Assembly (NCBI GenBank): GCA_013350335.1
Contig: CM023539.1
Span: 23,739,043 to 23,803,042 of the forward strand
Reading direction: 5' to 3'
Length of the DNA stretch: 64,000 bases
DNA from: Chimonanthus salicifolius
Lineage: Eukaryota > Streptophyta > Magnoliopsida > Laurales > Calycanthaceae
Below are positions 1 to 13,535 of the stretch, piece after piece (within the stretch, counting starts at the first letter, position 1; every line of letters starts with the position of its first letter). The notes under the pieces are model-generated. The model was not told the DNA's origin and did no database searches. It worked only from the letters and a program-made list of their open reading frames with translations. The translations under genes and the position numbers were made by a program.

Positions 1-60
1 TGTAGGTCTAATCCAGACCTAAATGTCTACTGTATGATTTCCAAAACTTAAAAGATTCCA

Positions 61-1690
61 TTCATAACAGATATATTAACCTCGCTAAACCGTCTATGTT
101 TCAGGCCAACATATCGACATTGTCAATACATTGCTTCTGGACACAGTTGACACATTGATCATCTCGATATGTCGATTGGACTCTATCTGTTTCAGTTCCT
201 GTTATTGTTTTCATGTTACATGTATCGACCTAGTCGATACATTTATGGTTTTATTGGTTCGACATGTCGAGCAGGTCGACATGTACTTCAAAGTTTGCTA
301 TTCGTGTTGGTTTTTTGTTTTCAAATGAGTATACCCGATTACATGTATCGACCAGTCGATACAAACACAGATGTATATAATCGATATGTCGACATAGTCG
401 ATGCATCGTCCACTGTTCTCGAACCATACATATCGATCGAATCGATACATGTATCCCCTAGGTTTTGGTATCTTAATATTAATATTCATTCTACATTTAT
501 AGGCTGATATATCGACTTAGTCGATACATCGTATAGAAGTCAGTTCCTCATTTCTACTTTATCATTCCCAGGCCGATGCATTGATCTCGTCGATACATCG
601 TCCTGGTGTAAGTTCATCATCTCCTTATCTATTTTGTAGTTCAGTCATGTCTACACTGATTTGTTGGTCTGATCGATATGTTTGTCAAAGATCCATGGGC
701 ATATCGACACAGTCGATATGGCCACTGATTCGTTCTTCCTTCGTCCTTTTTATGTTTATTTCGGATCATTCCCAAACCGATGCATCGACACCGGTGATGT
801 GTCCTCCTGGGTTTCAGTTCCATACTTGTCATTTTCGGTTCGTTGAATTCTCGCCCCAAACGACACATCGACGAAGTCGATATGTCGACTGGGTTGAGTC
901 AGAAGTCATGGACCCATCATCCATGGCTTCCCTTTACTCAGGTGTTTATTGTTCTTGTGTTCTTTCCTTTCCAATCCATTCATGCATACTTCCTAAACAT
1001 CCAAGTGCTACTAATTTACTAAAAAATATCAAAAAATCACTTACCTCGAGTGATTCTTAGGTGTATTCGAATGGTTGAAATTTGATCTCCCTTGTCTCCT
1101 TCCTCTCCACCCTCCTTGCTAGCTCGATTTCTCTTTCCACTTGCTTGATTTCTCCTTCCTTTCCCGAAACAGAGGAAACCCGTGAGGAGGTGAAAAGGTT
1201 CTTGGTCGAGTTGAGGGCTGAGATGTGAATGATAGGGTGTACTCGGATGAGTAAGAGGGGTGACCAGGCATTCTGTTTCTCTCTTTTCTTCTCTTTATTT
1301 TCCTTTTCTTTTCTTTTCTTTCTTTCTTTCTTTTCCCTTCGTTTTCTCTTCCTTTTATCTTCATCTTTTGATTGCCCTAGACTCTTAATGGAGTCCTTGA
1401 AAATGGAATAGGCATTGTGAATGCCCATTCATGGAGAAATGAAAAGTTTTGGACGGTGGTAGACAGAAGGTCTGCTGAAAACGTTCGGGATACTCGACAC
1501 ATCTACTTTGTCGATGTGTCGACCCATTTAATTGTCTTTTCTCCGATACATCGATCGAGTCGATGCAACGTCTTGACAACTTATACCTCGGACTTGAATA
1601 TCAGTTTTTCCCCGACACATCGATCCATTCGATGCATCGTCTAGAAACATTTAGTTTTGCCGACACATCAACAAAGTCAATGTATCATCT
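61..1690. repeat. Interspersed array of TCGA-centred imperfect palindromes
   Basis: About 15 short imperfect palindromes of the form CATRTCGAC-nnn-GTCGATACAT occur here, for example near 222-246, 341-365, 380-408, 428-452, 508-532, 570-600, 704-722, 861-892, 1495-1525, 1546-1572 and 1614-1642. They are separated by unrelated AT-rich or pyrimidine-rich spacers. The arms vary but the TCGA cores are kept. No protein frame persists through the region. A polypyrimidine tract lies at 1270-1365 and an (AT)n run at about 1769-1790. The array lies upstream of the leader of LTR L and may be part of that LTR. Confidence 0.75.
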
Positions 1691-3506
1691 GAGGGAAATT
1701 TAGTTTCCCTTATTTCTTTTAATAGATATTGCATTATTTGGACAAAACTCATATATTTCATTTTTATGATATATATATATATATATATAATTAAAATATT
1801 AAGTTCATACATAAGTCCGTGTTTGCATTAAATTAGGCTTATTTCACCTCCATTCTCTTCCAAACAGCCAACCCTTCTTCCCTTACAGTAAACCCTTGCC
1901 TCCTCTACCTTCCCTCTATTGATTTTCACCCACTAAAGGCCCTAGGATTCAGATTTCCTACGCTCTGACGCCCCTTTGCACGGTTCATACTCCTACAAAG
2001 GTAAGATCTATGATCCTACTATTTCCCTTTCTTATTATTTGATGAGATCTTAATCGGATGTGTTGAGAATGAGTATGTGATGGCTTTTAGGCCTTATTTG
2101 GAGAGGAATCCATGGAAGTAATTAGGGATTTTTGTTATGGAACCTTGTTTGGGTGTATATCTGAACTGAAATTGAGTTTTGAACCCATGGGAAGGAAAGT
2201 AAATTGGGGAAAATGGTATATGCTAATTTTTGGAGATGATTCATGGGAAGAGATTTGGGGATTTCCCTTAGATTGAAGGGATCAAACCATATTAGGGGTA
2301 AATCTTGGGTCTAAATTTGGGGGTTTTGCTTCTAAACTAGTGCTTAGGCCTAATCCATGAATTAATAGTTGTATATTACATTCTTTTGGCATGATTAGAT
2401 CCTTCGAACCCCGAACCTGTCGATATACGACCTGAAGATCAATCGAAGACATCGTGATTTTGAAGTGAAGATTGCTATACACATATTGTATGAATGCGTG
2501 TATGCTATTTCAGTGATTTAGGGAATGTATTGTGTTATTGATGTGTTTAATGTATGATAAATAGGATAGATATGCCCTATGCTATGCATGAGATGTTATA
2601 GAGTCCCTATTATGTGATTTGTAGCATGCCTATTATCTTTTCATGATGATAGAGAGTTGTGATATTTGTTGGAGACCCTTAGTGAAGGGCTGAGATGATT
2701 TGTTGATGTATTTATTTGGGTTTAGGTTGTGAAAAAAGGGAGTGATTTGAACTTAGAGTGTTAAACCACCATGAGACGGGTTGCATGAATTGCAAGGACT
2801 AAGAATATGTGTAAATAAACCCGATGTGTGTATCTCAATGTTGGTGTGTAGTCCGTATCCCTAAGATAACCCAATGTGATAATGATGATAAATGTATGAA
2901 ATGGAATGTGCTATGCTGTCATCATTGTGAAATTATGATCATGATGTGATTATCCCATATATGTTGCCCTTATAGTTGTGATTATGGTCCCTTGTATTAC
3001 TCATTGATATATGCGTAGGAGGTTATCTAGGATGTCAGTATGAGATGTTGTATTTATGGGCATGGTGAGATTGAGAATACTAGTGTTGGGGATTAGACTC
3101 AAAGAGTATGTAGGACTTGAGGATATACCTTTCTCTGGTTTGGGCCCCATTAGTGGTATTCCCCACTCCCTAGAGGAGATTGGTGTGACAAGATGATGGT
3201 TTTAGTTCAAGGTACTCACGGTGGCGTCAGGCTATGAGACTTGATTTATTTGTGGTTGTCGTTGAGGAGTATAGCCCCTCACATGCTTCACGCTTAGGTC
3301 GCTCTCACGAGTATTTTGTACACTTGGGGTACAGTTTGCGCAAGGTCAGATACTCGTGAGCCTATGTGGGCGGTACTAACTTAGTAAGACGCATTGCGCA
3401 GGGTTAGATACTCGTGAGCCTATGCGGACGTTACTTACTTAGTAATATGTGTTGGACGCAGGGTTGTGTACCATTTACTAATTGGGTAATGGGGCCAACT
3501 TGGTAA

Positions 3507-6111
3507 TTGAACACCCCAGATTTTCCTTAGCTTATAAATCTATTGGATTGGCCCTGGATTGTAATTTAATTTAATTTGAGATTAAAAAAGTGGAAATGGA
3601 CATTAGATGGGCAAGAAATGGATCAATTACCCAATTAAGACCCAATGGGTCATGGGTGAGCTTGATTTTAAAGTAATTGGGTAAAATTAGTTAAATTAAT
3701 TGAATTGGATAATTTAGTGCATTTAATGCATTAAAGTCCACCTCATCAAGTGAGGTGGCATGTGAGTCATGTGGCATTGCGATGTGGCATACATGTCATC
3801 ACATGAAAGCCAACTAAGTATGGATGCCACATCATCAAGTGACATGGCCAATGTTGGACCCAAGTGCCATGTGGTGCCCAAGTCACCACATGCATGGCCA
3901 GCCATGACATGGGTTGACTTGGTCAACCACTTGTGAGTTAAATCATGAGTTAAGGTTTTATTTGCTTGTGTTGAGAAGATGAAGAGATGAGATGGATGTC
4001 TTGTCTAAGTACATTGTACTAAACACTTGGGAACCCAAGGGTCTTCATCTCAAGAGCCATGAAGCCACCCTTGGGAAGCCAAGGGTCTCATTGGTTAAAG
4101 GCCAAGCTATTATGAGAAGATGAAGGGAAGAACGTAAGGCTTAAACATAAAAACACAACCAAGACTGCTCAAATCCCTTGGCCGACTCCTCCTCCCTTGA
4201 ACAAAAGTTTTTTTTTTTTCTCTCTCTCTCTCTCTCTCTCTCCCACCTCTATCTCCATACATTGGAGACTTTGAAGAACAAAGAAAGGACAAGAAGAATT
4301 AAAGAAGAAGAGACAGACCAAAAGAAAATGAGGAGATTGAAGGAAGTATGTTTAAACTTAATAAAATAGGATTTCATCTAACGGAACCATAGGTTTGGCC
4401 ATGGTGTGGCCGAACCCATGGGTTCCATGATTGGTTGGAATGAATGGCCAAAATTATTATAAGGCCATGGAGTTGGAAATCCATCCAATGGATGGTTATG
4501 GGTTGAAACAAAACAACCATAAGATTAATCCGAACTCATGCTATGATGATGCTATGATTGGATGGATTATGAAAAACCCTAACCTTGGCTAGTGGGTAGG
4601 ATGAATTTATTAAATTAAGTATGGAAGATAAAATCCATTTTCAAATATGATTCAGTCGACTGAAATTTTGCAGGATAAAGCATATATGGTATCTGATTGT
4701 GTTTCAATCGACTGAGTTAGAAGGTTATATTTTTGGATTATCTTCTTGAGCCTCTTATAGGGTGTAAGGGGTGATGATATTAAAATGGAAGATCAAACTA
4801 AAATCTATGTTTGAATTTGATGAAGTAAAGAGGTTCGCAAAGGGATTACGATTCATCTCACGCGACCGTTAGCTATATCCTTGCGAAACAACAAAGGACT
4901 AGTATATCGGACATTGGTAGGATTCCTACCTCATTGAGAACATTATGGAGTATAATATGATACTGGTTTTATTCCAAATATGATGATTACTTTGGTTAAA
5001 CAAATTGTATATGATTATGAAATGACTTTTCAAATGATATGATGTATTTTAAATGATGTGGCATTCTTGCATACATTACCTCATGCATGGCATGGGAAGG
5101 AACACATATGACTAGCAAGCCAATTTCTGAGCGGTTCGGACATAACTTGACCTTGAGATTAGCTTATATGAAGCTATATGAATTGTTGAGATTTGGCCGT
5201 GTCCAGTTGATAGAAAAAGGTATGGCGTAATTGGGCCAAAGAGCTCCTGGGTAGGCAGTCCTGAAATCCTGTGCAGAGGGAGGAGATCACACTCCATCAG
5301 GTAATCTCGATTAATTTGTGGATGGGTATACAGTGCCCTGGTGGTTTCCGCCTCAAACACTGTGGACATAATTGGCCAAGGAAACCATTGATATGATTTA
5401 TGATGAGATTGAGTATGGACATTGGGTGGGATTGCATTTGGCATTGACACCCATGACATGACACTTATGTTAGCATGATTATAATATGGACATCCTGCAC
5501 TGTTTTAGTATTTACAAGATGTGTTACAAATATGATATTAATGATGTATATACCCTTGATTATGTTAAACTAATATTACTCCTATGTGTACCATAACCCT
5601 AATTGGAATACCTACTAGGCATCTTGACTAATACCCTACTTCTACCCTATAGATGATGGAACAGGGAATGAGAAGGAAAAGGACGTTGGACCAGAAGGGA
5701 GCCAAGCATAGGAGCTTGGGAAGATTTAATGTTTAAATTACTTAGTTTGAATTTCAATGATGTATTTGGAGGACTTATATTTTGGATTATAATAACTTAA
5801 AACTTATTTGCTATGATTTGATAATCTTTAAGGTTTTTATTGGAATTGTATAGCTGATTGGCTTTCCTTATCTAATGATGACAAGAGGAACGAGTAAGTA
5901 TCTTATTCATTTAACTATTCCGCAAGCATTAAGAAAAGCGTGTGTAAATGTTTCAGTGGACTTAGTCTACGCACACGTAATAGTGGCCAGTTAAGAGTCG
6001 GGTTTTGGAAACTCAAACTTAACTCGCGTCGTGACGACTCATCCTCTCTCACTTATTTAAAAAAAAAATATACTCTGATTTGTGGCAAGTGAAAAAGGGT
6101 GGAGCGTTACA
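3507..6111 (+). mobile_element. Solo long LTR A (2605 bp) with TSD GGTAA
   Basis: Begins TTGAACACCCC (a decayed TGTAACACC) and ends GGAGCGTTACA. GGTAA occurs at 3502-3506 and 6112-6116. Modules shared with B and with I (inverted): ACCCAATTAAGACCCAATGG; CCACCTCATCAAGTGAGGTGG; the core GGTAGGATTCCTACC near 4916; and GTGGACTTAGTC...CAGTTAAGAGTCGGG near the 3' end. Donor-like GTATGT at 4346 and acceptor-like CCTATAG at 5652 frame a putative intron. A single TTTGGCCAT...GTGGCCGAA hairpin lies near 4390 and a single TTCAGTCGACTGAA near 4652. Confidence 0.85.
5653..5736 (+). CDS. Short conserved ORF (27 codons) in LTR A after the putative acceptor
   Basis: ATGATG follows an acceptor-like CCCTATAG directly. 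The ORF runs 27 codons to TAA. Its start (Met-Met-Glu-Gln-Gly-Met) and a later Ala-Lys-x-Arg-Ser-Leu match the equivalent ORFs in LTR B (13536-13619, also 27 codons) and LTR I (58068 downward, about 36 codons). It may be a translated micropeptide or merely conserved non-coding DNA. Its function is unknown. Confidence 0.3.
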   Translation: MMEQGMRRKRTLDQKGAKHRSLGRFNV

Positions 6112-6947
6112 GGTAAGGTGTTCATATTTATGTGCAGGGCTAGATACGTGGATACTCCATGAGGGTGGTACTAGCTTAATAAGACGTGATGGTTGAACGC
6201 AGAGTTAGACATTACGCATCTTTAGATGATGAGTCAGCTTCGTAAGGAGCCCATGTTTGTGAGCGGGGTTTGGCATTACACCCTTGTTGGATGATATGTC
6301 AGCTTGATAAGGCGCAATTTTTAGATCACCAACTTTGTAAGTCGTGGCCTATGTCTCACAAGGAATCATGATGTTTTGACAGCCCGTTCCATAGAGGTGT
6401 CATTGGGTGGATATTGTCTTCGCGTTGATGAGATTGGTATCCTTGGGTGGACGGTGTGTCCACATTGATGAGATTGATAGCATGACATGATAGCATAACC
6501 TTATTTATATTCCATTTCATACATTATTATTACGTGGGTGCGTGAATGTGTAGCATGCATATTTCCTCATTGAGTATTGTTTGTACTCACGTCCATGCAA
6601 TTTTAGGTAATGTTGCACTGGATAGGTCCGAGGGACCCTAGAGGAAGAGCTTAGTTATGCTGCTTTAGACGCACCACATATTGAGTCGTTTATTTTATTT
6701 ATTTGATTTGAGTTAGAGATATTGATTTTACCATTTTATTCATGAGGATTTGCTGTAATAAAGTCTAGAAAGTTGATAACTTTTATAATAGAGAATTTAT
6801 ATCCCCTTAGAGATATTAATGGTATTTGAGTTCATTTATGATCTCGATATTTGAGTTGTGAGAACACGTGTGTTTTCCACATGTGATATTAAAAAAAAAA
6901 AAAATCGTTCCGCTTTACGTGCCTATGTTTTGGGTCAGGGCGTGACA

Positions 6948-7916
6948 ATGCAGGTCTTCTAGAGGCGCGGTCCAGGACAAACGAGCAAGGTCACGACTCA
7001 GTCACACAAATTAAGAAATCATTACTCGTTCAGAATTAGTCACGGAATTCACAAGTTCAAAGGTGGTCAACTCACGACTTTACCAGGTTGGCTCGTCACC
7101 CAAGGTGTATACGATGCCTAACCCTGCGTATCAACACACACCGATGTGTGCTAAATAACTGTGAGAGCACCATCCAGTGTATAGGATGTGAGGGACCTAA
7201 TCCTCAACGGCGACCTTGTGGGACCAAGTCTCTGTAGCCGACTCCACCGTTCCTATTACCTCTATGGAACGGTTGGACTAACATCATAATCATGCGAGGG
7301 ACGTACCCATACCACAGTCTCAATCTCAAGTGACCCAGTCACGTGTACATCTCAATGCCACAGTCCCCGTGTGTCCATATCGAGGCTCCCGCGGTCTCAT
7401 GGTTATTCTAGGCCTTACTCATGGAATTTACATACTTATCTCAACATATCGGGACTCCCAAGGCATCGTAGGCACTTAGGGCTTGCCTTCGTGGGATCTA
7501 ATGTCTAACATTAGAATCTATACTAGGGAAACTACATCCTACCAATCCCCCCTCTAACCTTTTCGCATACGCTCAACACATTACATCATTTTTACTATAA
7601 ATGGATGAGACATAATGAGTCTTTTAATTGGGCTGAGGCACAATGCTCTCAATTGCCTACGTACCATATAGTGGATCAGATTATTTGTAGTTCATTATTT
7701 TTTTCAATTGGGTCGACATTGGGTAATGGCCATATCCTTGCCTCGGGGAACTCAATATCACTCGTCTTAGCACTTGTAATTACAATATCAAGTGTGCAAG
7801 ACCATCCCCAAGATAGCTCAAGCTAACCACATAGTCAAGTGGCCTAGGCTCCACATCTCCTACTTAATCTAGCCTAAGCCATTCATCACTATCCATTCCA
7901 TGTTATGAGAATCATT
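6948..7916 (-). mobile_element. LTR F2, 3'-side fragment (minus orientation, truncated at its 3' end)
   Basis: Inverted homologue of F1 (46998-50292). The repeat unit CGTGAGGGACGTACCCATACC appears here near 7295 in inverted form, with the same order of flanking blocks: a CCAAGTCTC...GTAGCC block near 7230 and CTACGTACCATATAGTGGATCAG near 7658. The expected terminal TGTCATGAC end is absent where it meets L at 6947/6948, so F2 is truncated or rearranged there. F2 continues at 10443-10630 and 20757-21829. Confidence 0.65.
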
Positions 7917-10442
7917 TGAGTCCTAGAAAATTTACCTTTTTGCCCTTCAATATTGGATTAGTTAGTCTTTATTTTGTAAATATAAGATGCATTTAATATA
8001 ATTTTCTAGTTTTGGGAAATACAGGAAAAAGTCACAAAATAGTAGATAATTGTCAGAAGTGAGCTTAAATTGGAAGATCTGGAATTTTATAAATAGTTCA
8101 TACCACTTTTAGGATTTCAAATGTAAATTGATTAATCTGGATCCAAGTATGAGAGTCTAGATTAATTCAATATTTAGATTTTAAGTGGTTGGATAATTAT
8201 TTAATTCCAAGAAAGAGAAGTCTGTAATTAAAGAGGCCAAGAGTTTGAAATCAAGATCCATGGGCCAGAAATCCACTGCAAATGGGCCAAGTTTTGCTCC
8301 AAATGTCATGCATTGGGCTAGGCTCAAGCACTCCATGCGCATTCTCCAATGTGGGCCAGGCCAATGTGAATCCAAGTCCAACAAGCCCAAGTCCAAGAAG
8401 TTGAAGTCCAAGCCCAATCCAAGATCCAATGCTCCATGGCTCATATTCGAATTTTGCAAACCCCAAGTCCAAATCCATATAAGCCCATATCCAAAACCCA
8501 ATTCCTTATCCATGCAATCTTAACCATTCATTTTCATCCATTCATCCACACCATCCATTAGTTAAATCATGTAATCCAAACCATTCATCTCATGCATCTC
8601 ATCCACACCATTCATTTCATATCACTAAACATAGGAAACCCTAGATCAGACCTATCAAATCCAAACCATTCATGCATCATGTTAAATATCTAGGCCATCC
8701 AATCCCTCCATCATGTAGATTAACCCTAGGATTATGATCATCCATGCATCATCTTATCATCCATCCATTTAGATCACCCATCATATATTTAAGCGACTAG
8801 ATTTAGGACATTCAATCATAGTCATTCATTCATAAAACCCTAGATCTAGTGCACAACCCTAGGGTTATGCACCCCATGCTCATATCCCAAGTGCATCACA
8901 CGAAATTCACCAAGTTAGAAGCCTCCATGCGCATGTTATCCCTAAGTTTCCTCTCCAATCCATCCACCTCATGTAGACATCACCTAGATCCTAGCTTTTC
9001 TCCCAATCCAATCCAAACATAGTCATACACGATTTTGCACCATCCCATTAGATCCAATTCGAATTTCACTAGGTCAACCATCCACATCACCTCTCATCAT
9101 CTCATCCATCCATCCATCTTAACTTATATTCTTAGTCATTCATTGCACAACCCAAAACTCTAATCTACATAGCCAAATTCGACCATGTCCTATCTTCTCT
9201 CTCAAATCCCTCTTTTGTCTCATTCTCTACCTAGCCACCAGTCCTAAAATTCGTGTACACCTATAGTAAGCCCTAGCTTTTTCCATCTTAAATCTCATCC
9301 ATTCACCATAAATTAGATCCAATCCATGCCATCCACTTACCAACTCAAATCAAGATTTAATCTCCACCATCCATCCCGTCCCTAGAGTCCTATAAATACC
9401 TTATTCCACCATTGTAAAACTCAAATTTGACTTGGAGCACAAGAGGACCAAGGCTGGAGCAAAAGACAAGAACACAGGAGCCCCACTTAAATTTTACAAG
9501 TGAAAGTTGTAAATTATCATATTTTTCTTTGTCTATCTAGTAATCAATTTATAGATGCCTGTATTAATTCTTTCATTAAATAAAAGTAAAATATTCCTTT
9601 AGGATCCTAAAACATCCAATTTTCGAATTTCATTGATGATTGTTTTCATTTGATTTTGAATTTATGATCTTTGTTTTATTAAATTGGACGTGAAATAGTT
9701 AGAACTTACGTTGTAAGTATTGAATCAAAGTTACTAAGGCCTGATTTTCTAAATTAAAGTTTATAAGTCTTGATTTTGAGGATGAGCATGAATTAAATGA
9801 CGAATTTTTATGCGAATTTCAACCCTAGATTTTGCTATTATTAATTTATTTTGTGTGACGAAGGATCTATTCCAATAACCACCCTTTCAATTATGCACTT
9901 TTATATTCTGTCATTTATTTTTATTATCAATTTATTTTCAATGTTTGTTTTATTTTGTTTTGCAATTTCTCTTGCTTGTATGTTGTATTTTAATTATTCT
10001 AATTTTAAATTCTTTAATTCTTTTGTCATGTATTTTAAATGTCTTCTACTCAAACCACCCTCCTGACATATGTGTTAGCTAGATTGAGAATTAATTTAAT
10101 TGGATCTTTAATTTTGTCATCTTAATATTGTGTGAGATTGTTTATAAATTCTAAATTAATCTATTTACTTAATTATATTTAATTAATGTTTTAATTTTTG
10201 GATCTATTTATAAAAACTAACATTTGTTAACTTGGAATTACATTCATGAGAATAGGATTGATTTCTTGGGATTAGATTAGTTTAAGATCTAAATTTTGTA
10301 AACACGTAAAATTTCAAAATCATATATTTATGTTTGCCTATATATATTTATTATATTTGTTCTCTATGGGATCGACCTCACACTCATAACGCTATACTAT
10401 AATGGTTCATGGGTACGAGATTTATAAATTTAAAACACATCA
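7917..10442 (+). mobile_element. Athila-like long LTR K1, solo, inserted in F2
   Basis: Starts TGAGTCCTAGAAAATTTACC and ends TTTAAAACACATCA. The first 60 bp and the last 80 bp align with the minus-strand LTR K2 (50431-53075), including GGGATCGACCTCACACTC and the TATACTATAATGG block. TATAAATA at 9391-9398 is a likely LTR promoter. No polypurine tract precedes it and no primer-binding site follows, so it looks like a solo LTR. The flanks are continuous F2 sequence when compared with F1. A clean target duplication was not found. ORFs at 8181-8523 are not coding in any recognisable way. Confidence 0.65.
9391..9398 (+). promoter_or_regulatory. TATA box of LTR K1
   Basis: TATAAATA about 1.5 kb into the LTR, followed by a leader-like stretch. 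This is typical for the U3/R boundary of long LTRs. Confidence 0.45.
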
Positions 10443-10630
10443 ACATAATCCATTTAATGCATACATTGCACATAATAATACACAGGCATGGGAATTCATC
10501 AAGGCCGAACAATAGGCAAGCTTGATTTATCATCCATTCTACCCTACTTCAACACATTACAAACCTATCAATTCTCAATTATATTAAACATCTAATCACA
10601 GTGGACTTGGGAGCTCGTACACATGTATTC
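10443..10630 (-). mobile_element. LTR F2, middle fragment
   Basis: Matches inverted F1 sequence from about 47350-47500 (CTTGATTTATCAT, TCTCAATTATAxTAAACAT). It is bounded by K1 on the left and by the Sirevirus derivative on the right; its last five bases, TATTC, are the target site of that element. Confidence 0.6.
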
Positions 10631-12109
10631 TGTTAGTGCCTCGGTGTAACATCCCGGATTTTCAATGCAATTATTATATTGGATATTATCTATTTTAATT
10701 CTTTAATTTAAGATTGATAATGGAATAAATGTTAGATGGATAAGAATTGGGGCAATGGCCCAATTATGATCCAACGGATCATGGATAGAGTTGATTTTAA
10801 TTAAGTGGGTAAATGTAGTTAATTGGGTCAAATACCCAATTGGGACCCAATGGGTCAAGATGAATTGATTTAATCGGGTCATGTACCCAATTAAGATCTA
10901 AGGCATGGGATCCACCTCATCAAGTGAGGTGGCTAGTGTATGAGGTGACATGGAAGTGGCATAGCCAAGTGGGACCAAAACCCACCTCATCAAGTGAGGT
11001 GGTGTGTGATCTAAGGTCACATGTAGAGCCGGCCACCATGGTTGACTGGTCAACCATGGGTGAGTTCATAGGTGAGTTCAAGAGGGTTAAGTGAAGAGAG
11101 TTGAATTAAGGAATTAATTAAGAAATAAATTCTAAGTCTTGAGTTAAGAGTTACATAGGTGAGTTCAAATCAAATTGAGTTGAATGGGAGGTGAATTCAC
11201 AAATGAGTCACATGGAAGTTGAAGAGACTTAAGTGAGTCAAAGAGAGAGGTGGAGGGTTTCCATCTCATAGGAAACCCTAGACACAAAAATCGTTGGGAA
11301 GGGGGGAGAAGGCCAAGTGTAAGCCATGTGTCCTCTTGGTTAGCGAAGGGACACATGGGAAAGACCAAGAAGTGATAAGGGTGGTTGGGGAGATTAGGGT
11401 TAGTAACAAGGGCTCACACCAAAACCCTAGGGCCAACCCCTTCTCCTTGAGACAAAAAAATATTGTTTCATCTCACCCTCTCCTCCTCTCCCTCTCTCTA
11501 AACCCTAGGGCTGATCCCCTCTCTTAGACAAAGAAAAGAGTTAGACATTTTTCACCTCATCCTCTCTCTCTCTCTCTCTCAACCTTCACCTAGGCCGAAC
11601 CCTCTATTGGGGGTTTTCATCTCAAACCCTCACTCTCTCTCAATCCACACCTTGGCCGAATACTCCATTAAAGATCAAGGAGGCTTTGAATCTCTCTTCC
11701 TCCCATTTCGGCTCTAGACTTGGAGGAAGGACAATGACTAAGTAAGGAGAATGACAGAGGAGCAAAATCAGACTTAAAGAAACGGAGGAGTCGCGGAATA
11801 GGTATGTATGATTAACAAGGCTTATTGATTAAAAAGGAAGCTAAGGAAACCACGGTTTCGGCTATGGAATGGCCGAAACCATAGGGTTTCATATGGGATT
11901 GAGAAGATTGGCCAAGATATTATGAGCCATAGATTGTAAAAGAAAAATCCATCCAAGAAGATGGTTAAGCATTTGAAATGAAAAGAATATACTCTAACCT
12001 TGTTGGTGGGCAAGATAGGTTGTACAAATAAAATGGATGATGATGAGGACTATGGTTAAATATAGGGAATGATCAAACAGTTGAAACAAATGTGGAAGAA
12101 CATGGTTTG

Positions 12110-12800
12110 GTCCCTTGCATGGCCGAACCCTAATTTTTTATATATGGATCATTTGAGGACTCAAGGAAAGACAAGAGGTTCGGCCATGATGTATGGCCGA
12201 ACCCCATCAAGTGCTAAAACATGTTTGAAGTAAATACTCATCCTCATGGTGATGGAAATAGGATGAAGAGGAAGAACCATGGGTTCGGCCATGTTGTATG
12301 GCGAACCCCATGGAAGAATGTTTATGGATTTAAATATGTTTTAAATGATGAACCATGGACTATCAAGTTAAGAAATAAATGAAAATGAAGAACCTGGGTT
12401 CGGCCATGTCGTATGGCCAAACCCCATGGATCATTCTATGGATCTAAGAATGTGTGAAAGGTTAAGTGATTAACTATGAAAAGAAATGATGGCTAAGATG
12501 GGAAGATGATGAAAATGAAGAACCATGGGGTCGGCCACGTTGTATGGCCGAACCCCATGGATGACTTTTATGAACTTAGGTGTATTTAGAAAGTTAAATG
12601 ATTAACCATGAAATATTAGATTAAGAAATGAAGGAATGAATGATGTTGGACCCGCTTTGTCTAAAATAAACAAGGACTAAAAAGAGGGTCAAGAAGACAA
12701 AAACTGAAGTTCGGCCATGTTGTATGGCCGAACCCCATTGATGGGTTTTTGTTGTGGACTTGAACACTTTTCAGCCATGATGTATGGCCGAACCCCCTTG
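12110..12800. repeat. Hairpin array TTCGGCCATG-n-TATGGCCGAA in LTR B
   Basis: Seven near-identical inverted repeats occur near 12120, 12179, 12284, 12398, 12529, 12709 and 12770. Each reads GGTTCGGCCATGnTGTATGG followed by CCGAACC, and several are flanked by CCATGG. A further relaxed copy lies at 11850-11885. LTR A has only one copy (about 4390) and LTR I has one (about 59872), so B amplified it. Confidence 0.85.
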
Positions 12801-13535
12801 AGGGTCTTAACCGGGTTAAGGACTATAATCGTAAATGGAAATGAACATGGAATGATGGGAATCAAATGGGTCATCGATTTGATTTATTTATGTGTTAAAT
12901 GTAATAATGTAACAGGATTTCACAAACAGGTGTCCGATCGGCTTTGACGCGATCGGTGATCGGTTTTGACGAAAATGCAAGGATACAATATTTGGACGTT
13001 GGTAGGATTCCTACCTTGTTGAAAACCTTGGACTTATGTATATGTGATAGTTTTATTTCTATGTTTAATGATCTATTTTTGGTATCAAAGTGCTATGTTT
13101 CAAGTATGGGATTTCAATGCTATGATGGCTAATATGAAATAGCATGTTTGCACTTACATCTCATGCATGCCATGGGAGGGATCATATGAGGGGAGTCCAC
13201 GTTCCATTTGGACATCCGATAAACAAACGTGGGGAGGGATCCACACTGATTCCAATTATGATGTTTGAAATGAAAGAGGAGTCCACGCTCCGTTCAGTGG
13301 GACCGATAAGGCATACGTGGGGAGTCATGACAATGTTTACCTTGATGTGACTTGTACATCAAGAGGATTATTTATGTAATTGAGATGTGGTTGATGGGTG
13401 GGGAATCATGGCATATGACACCCATGGCATGGCATTGACTTGCATGATTTTGACATTATCTATCTATTATGATTTTTTATGCTAATCCATGTGTTTGACC
13501 CTACTCGGAATACCTACGCCCTACTTCTACATTAG

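Larger units (their letters stand above)
1700..6947 (+). mobile_element. Long LTR of the F-type family (L), 3' part, interrupted by LTR A
   Basis: Ends GGGTCAGGGCGTGACA at 6947; the left end was not found and may be outside the window. A pyrimidine-rich leader at about 1840-2000 ends CTACAAAG/GTAAGATC, a strong splice-donor-like site. Sequence at 3060-3480 and 6117-6700 (SARGACGC, CTCACATGCT, GCTCTCACG blocks) is homologous to F1 at 48000-49100 and, inverted, to F2 at 6950-7600. LTR A sits inside it at 3507-6111. There is no coding potential. Confidence 0.6.

Noticed and set aside
581..1060. 159-codon ORF in the palindrome region
   Set aside because: It crosses several palindromes and spacers with no protein-like pattern.
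61..1690. CRISPR-like array
   Set aside because: The repeats are imperfect palindromes with irregular spacing and variable arms in a plant genome; there is no constant repeat/spacer size and no cas gene.
8181..8523. Overlapping ORFs of 75-110 codons on both strands
   Set aside because: They arise from GGGCC/CCAAGTCCA-type repeated words inside LTR K1.
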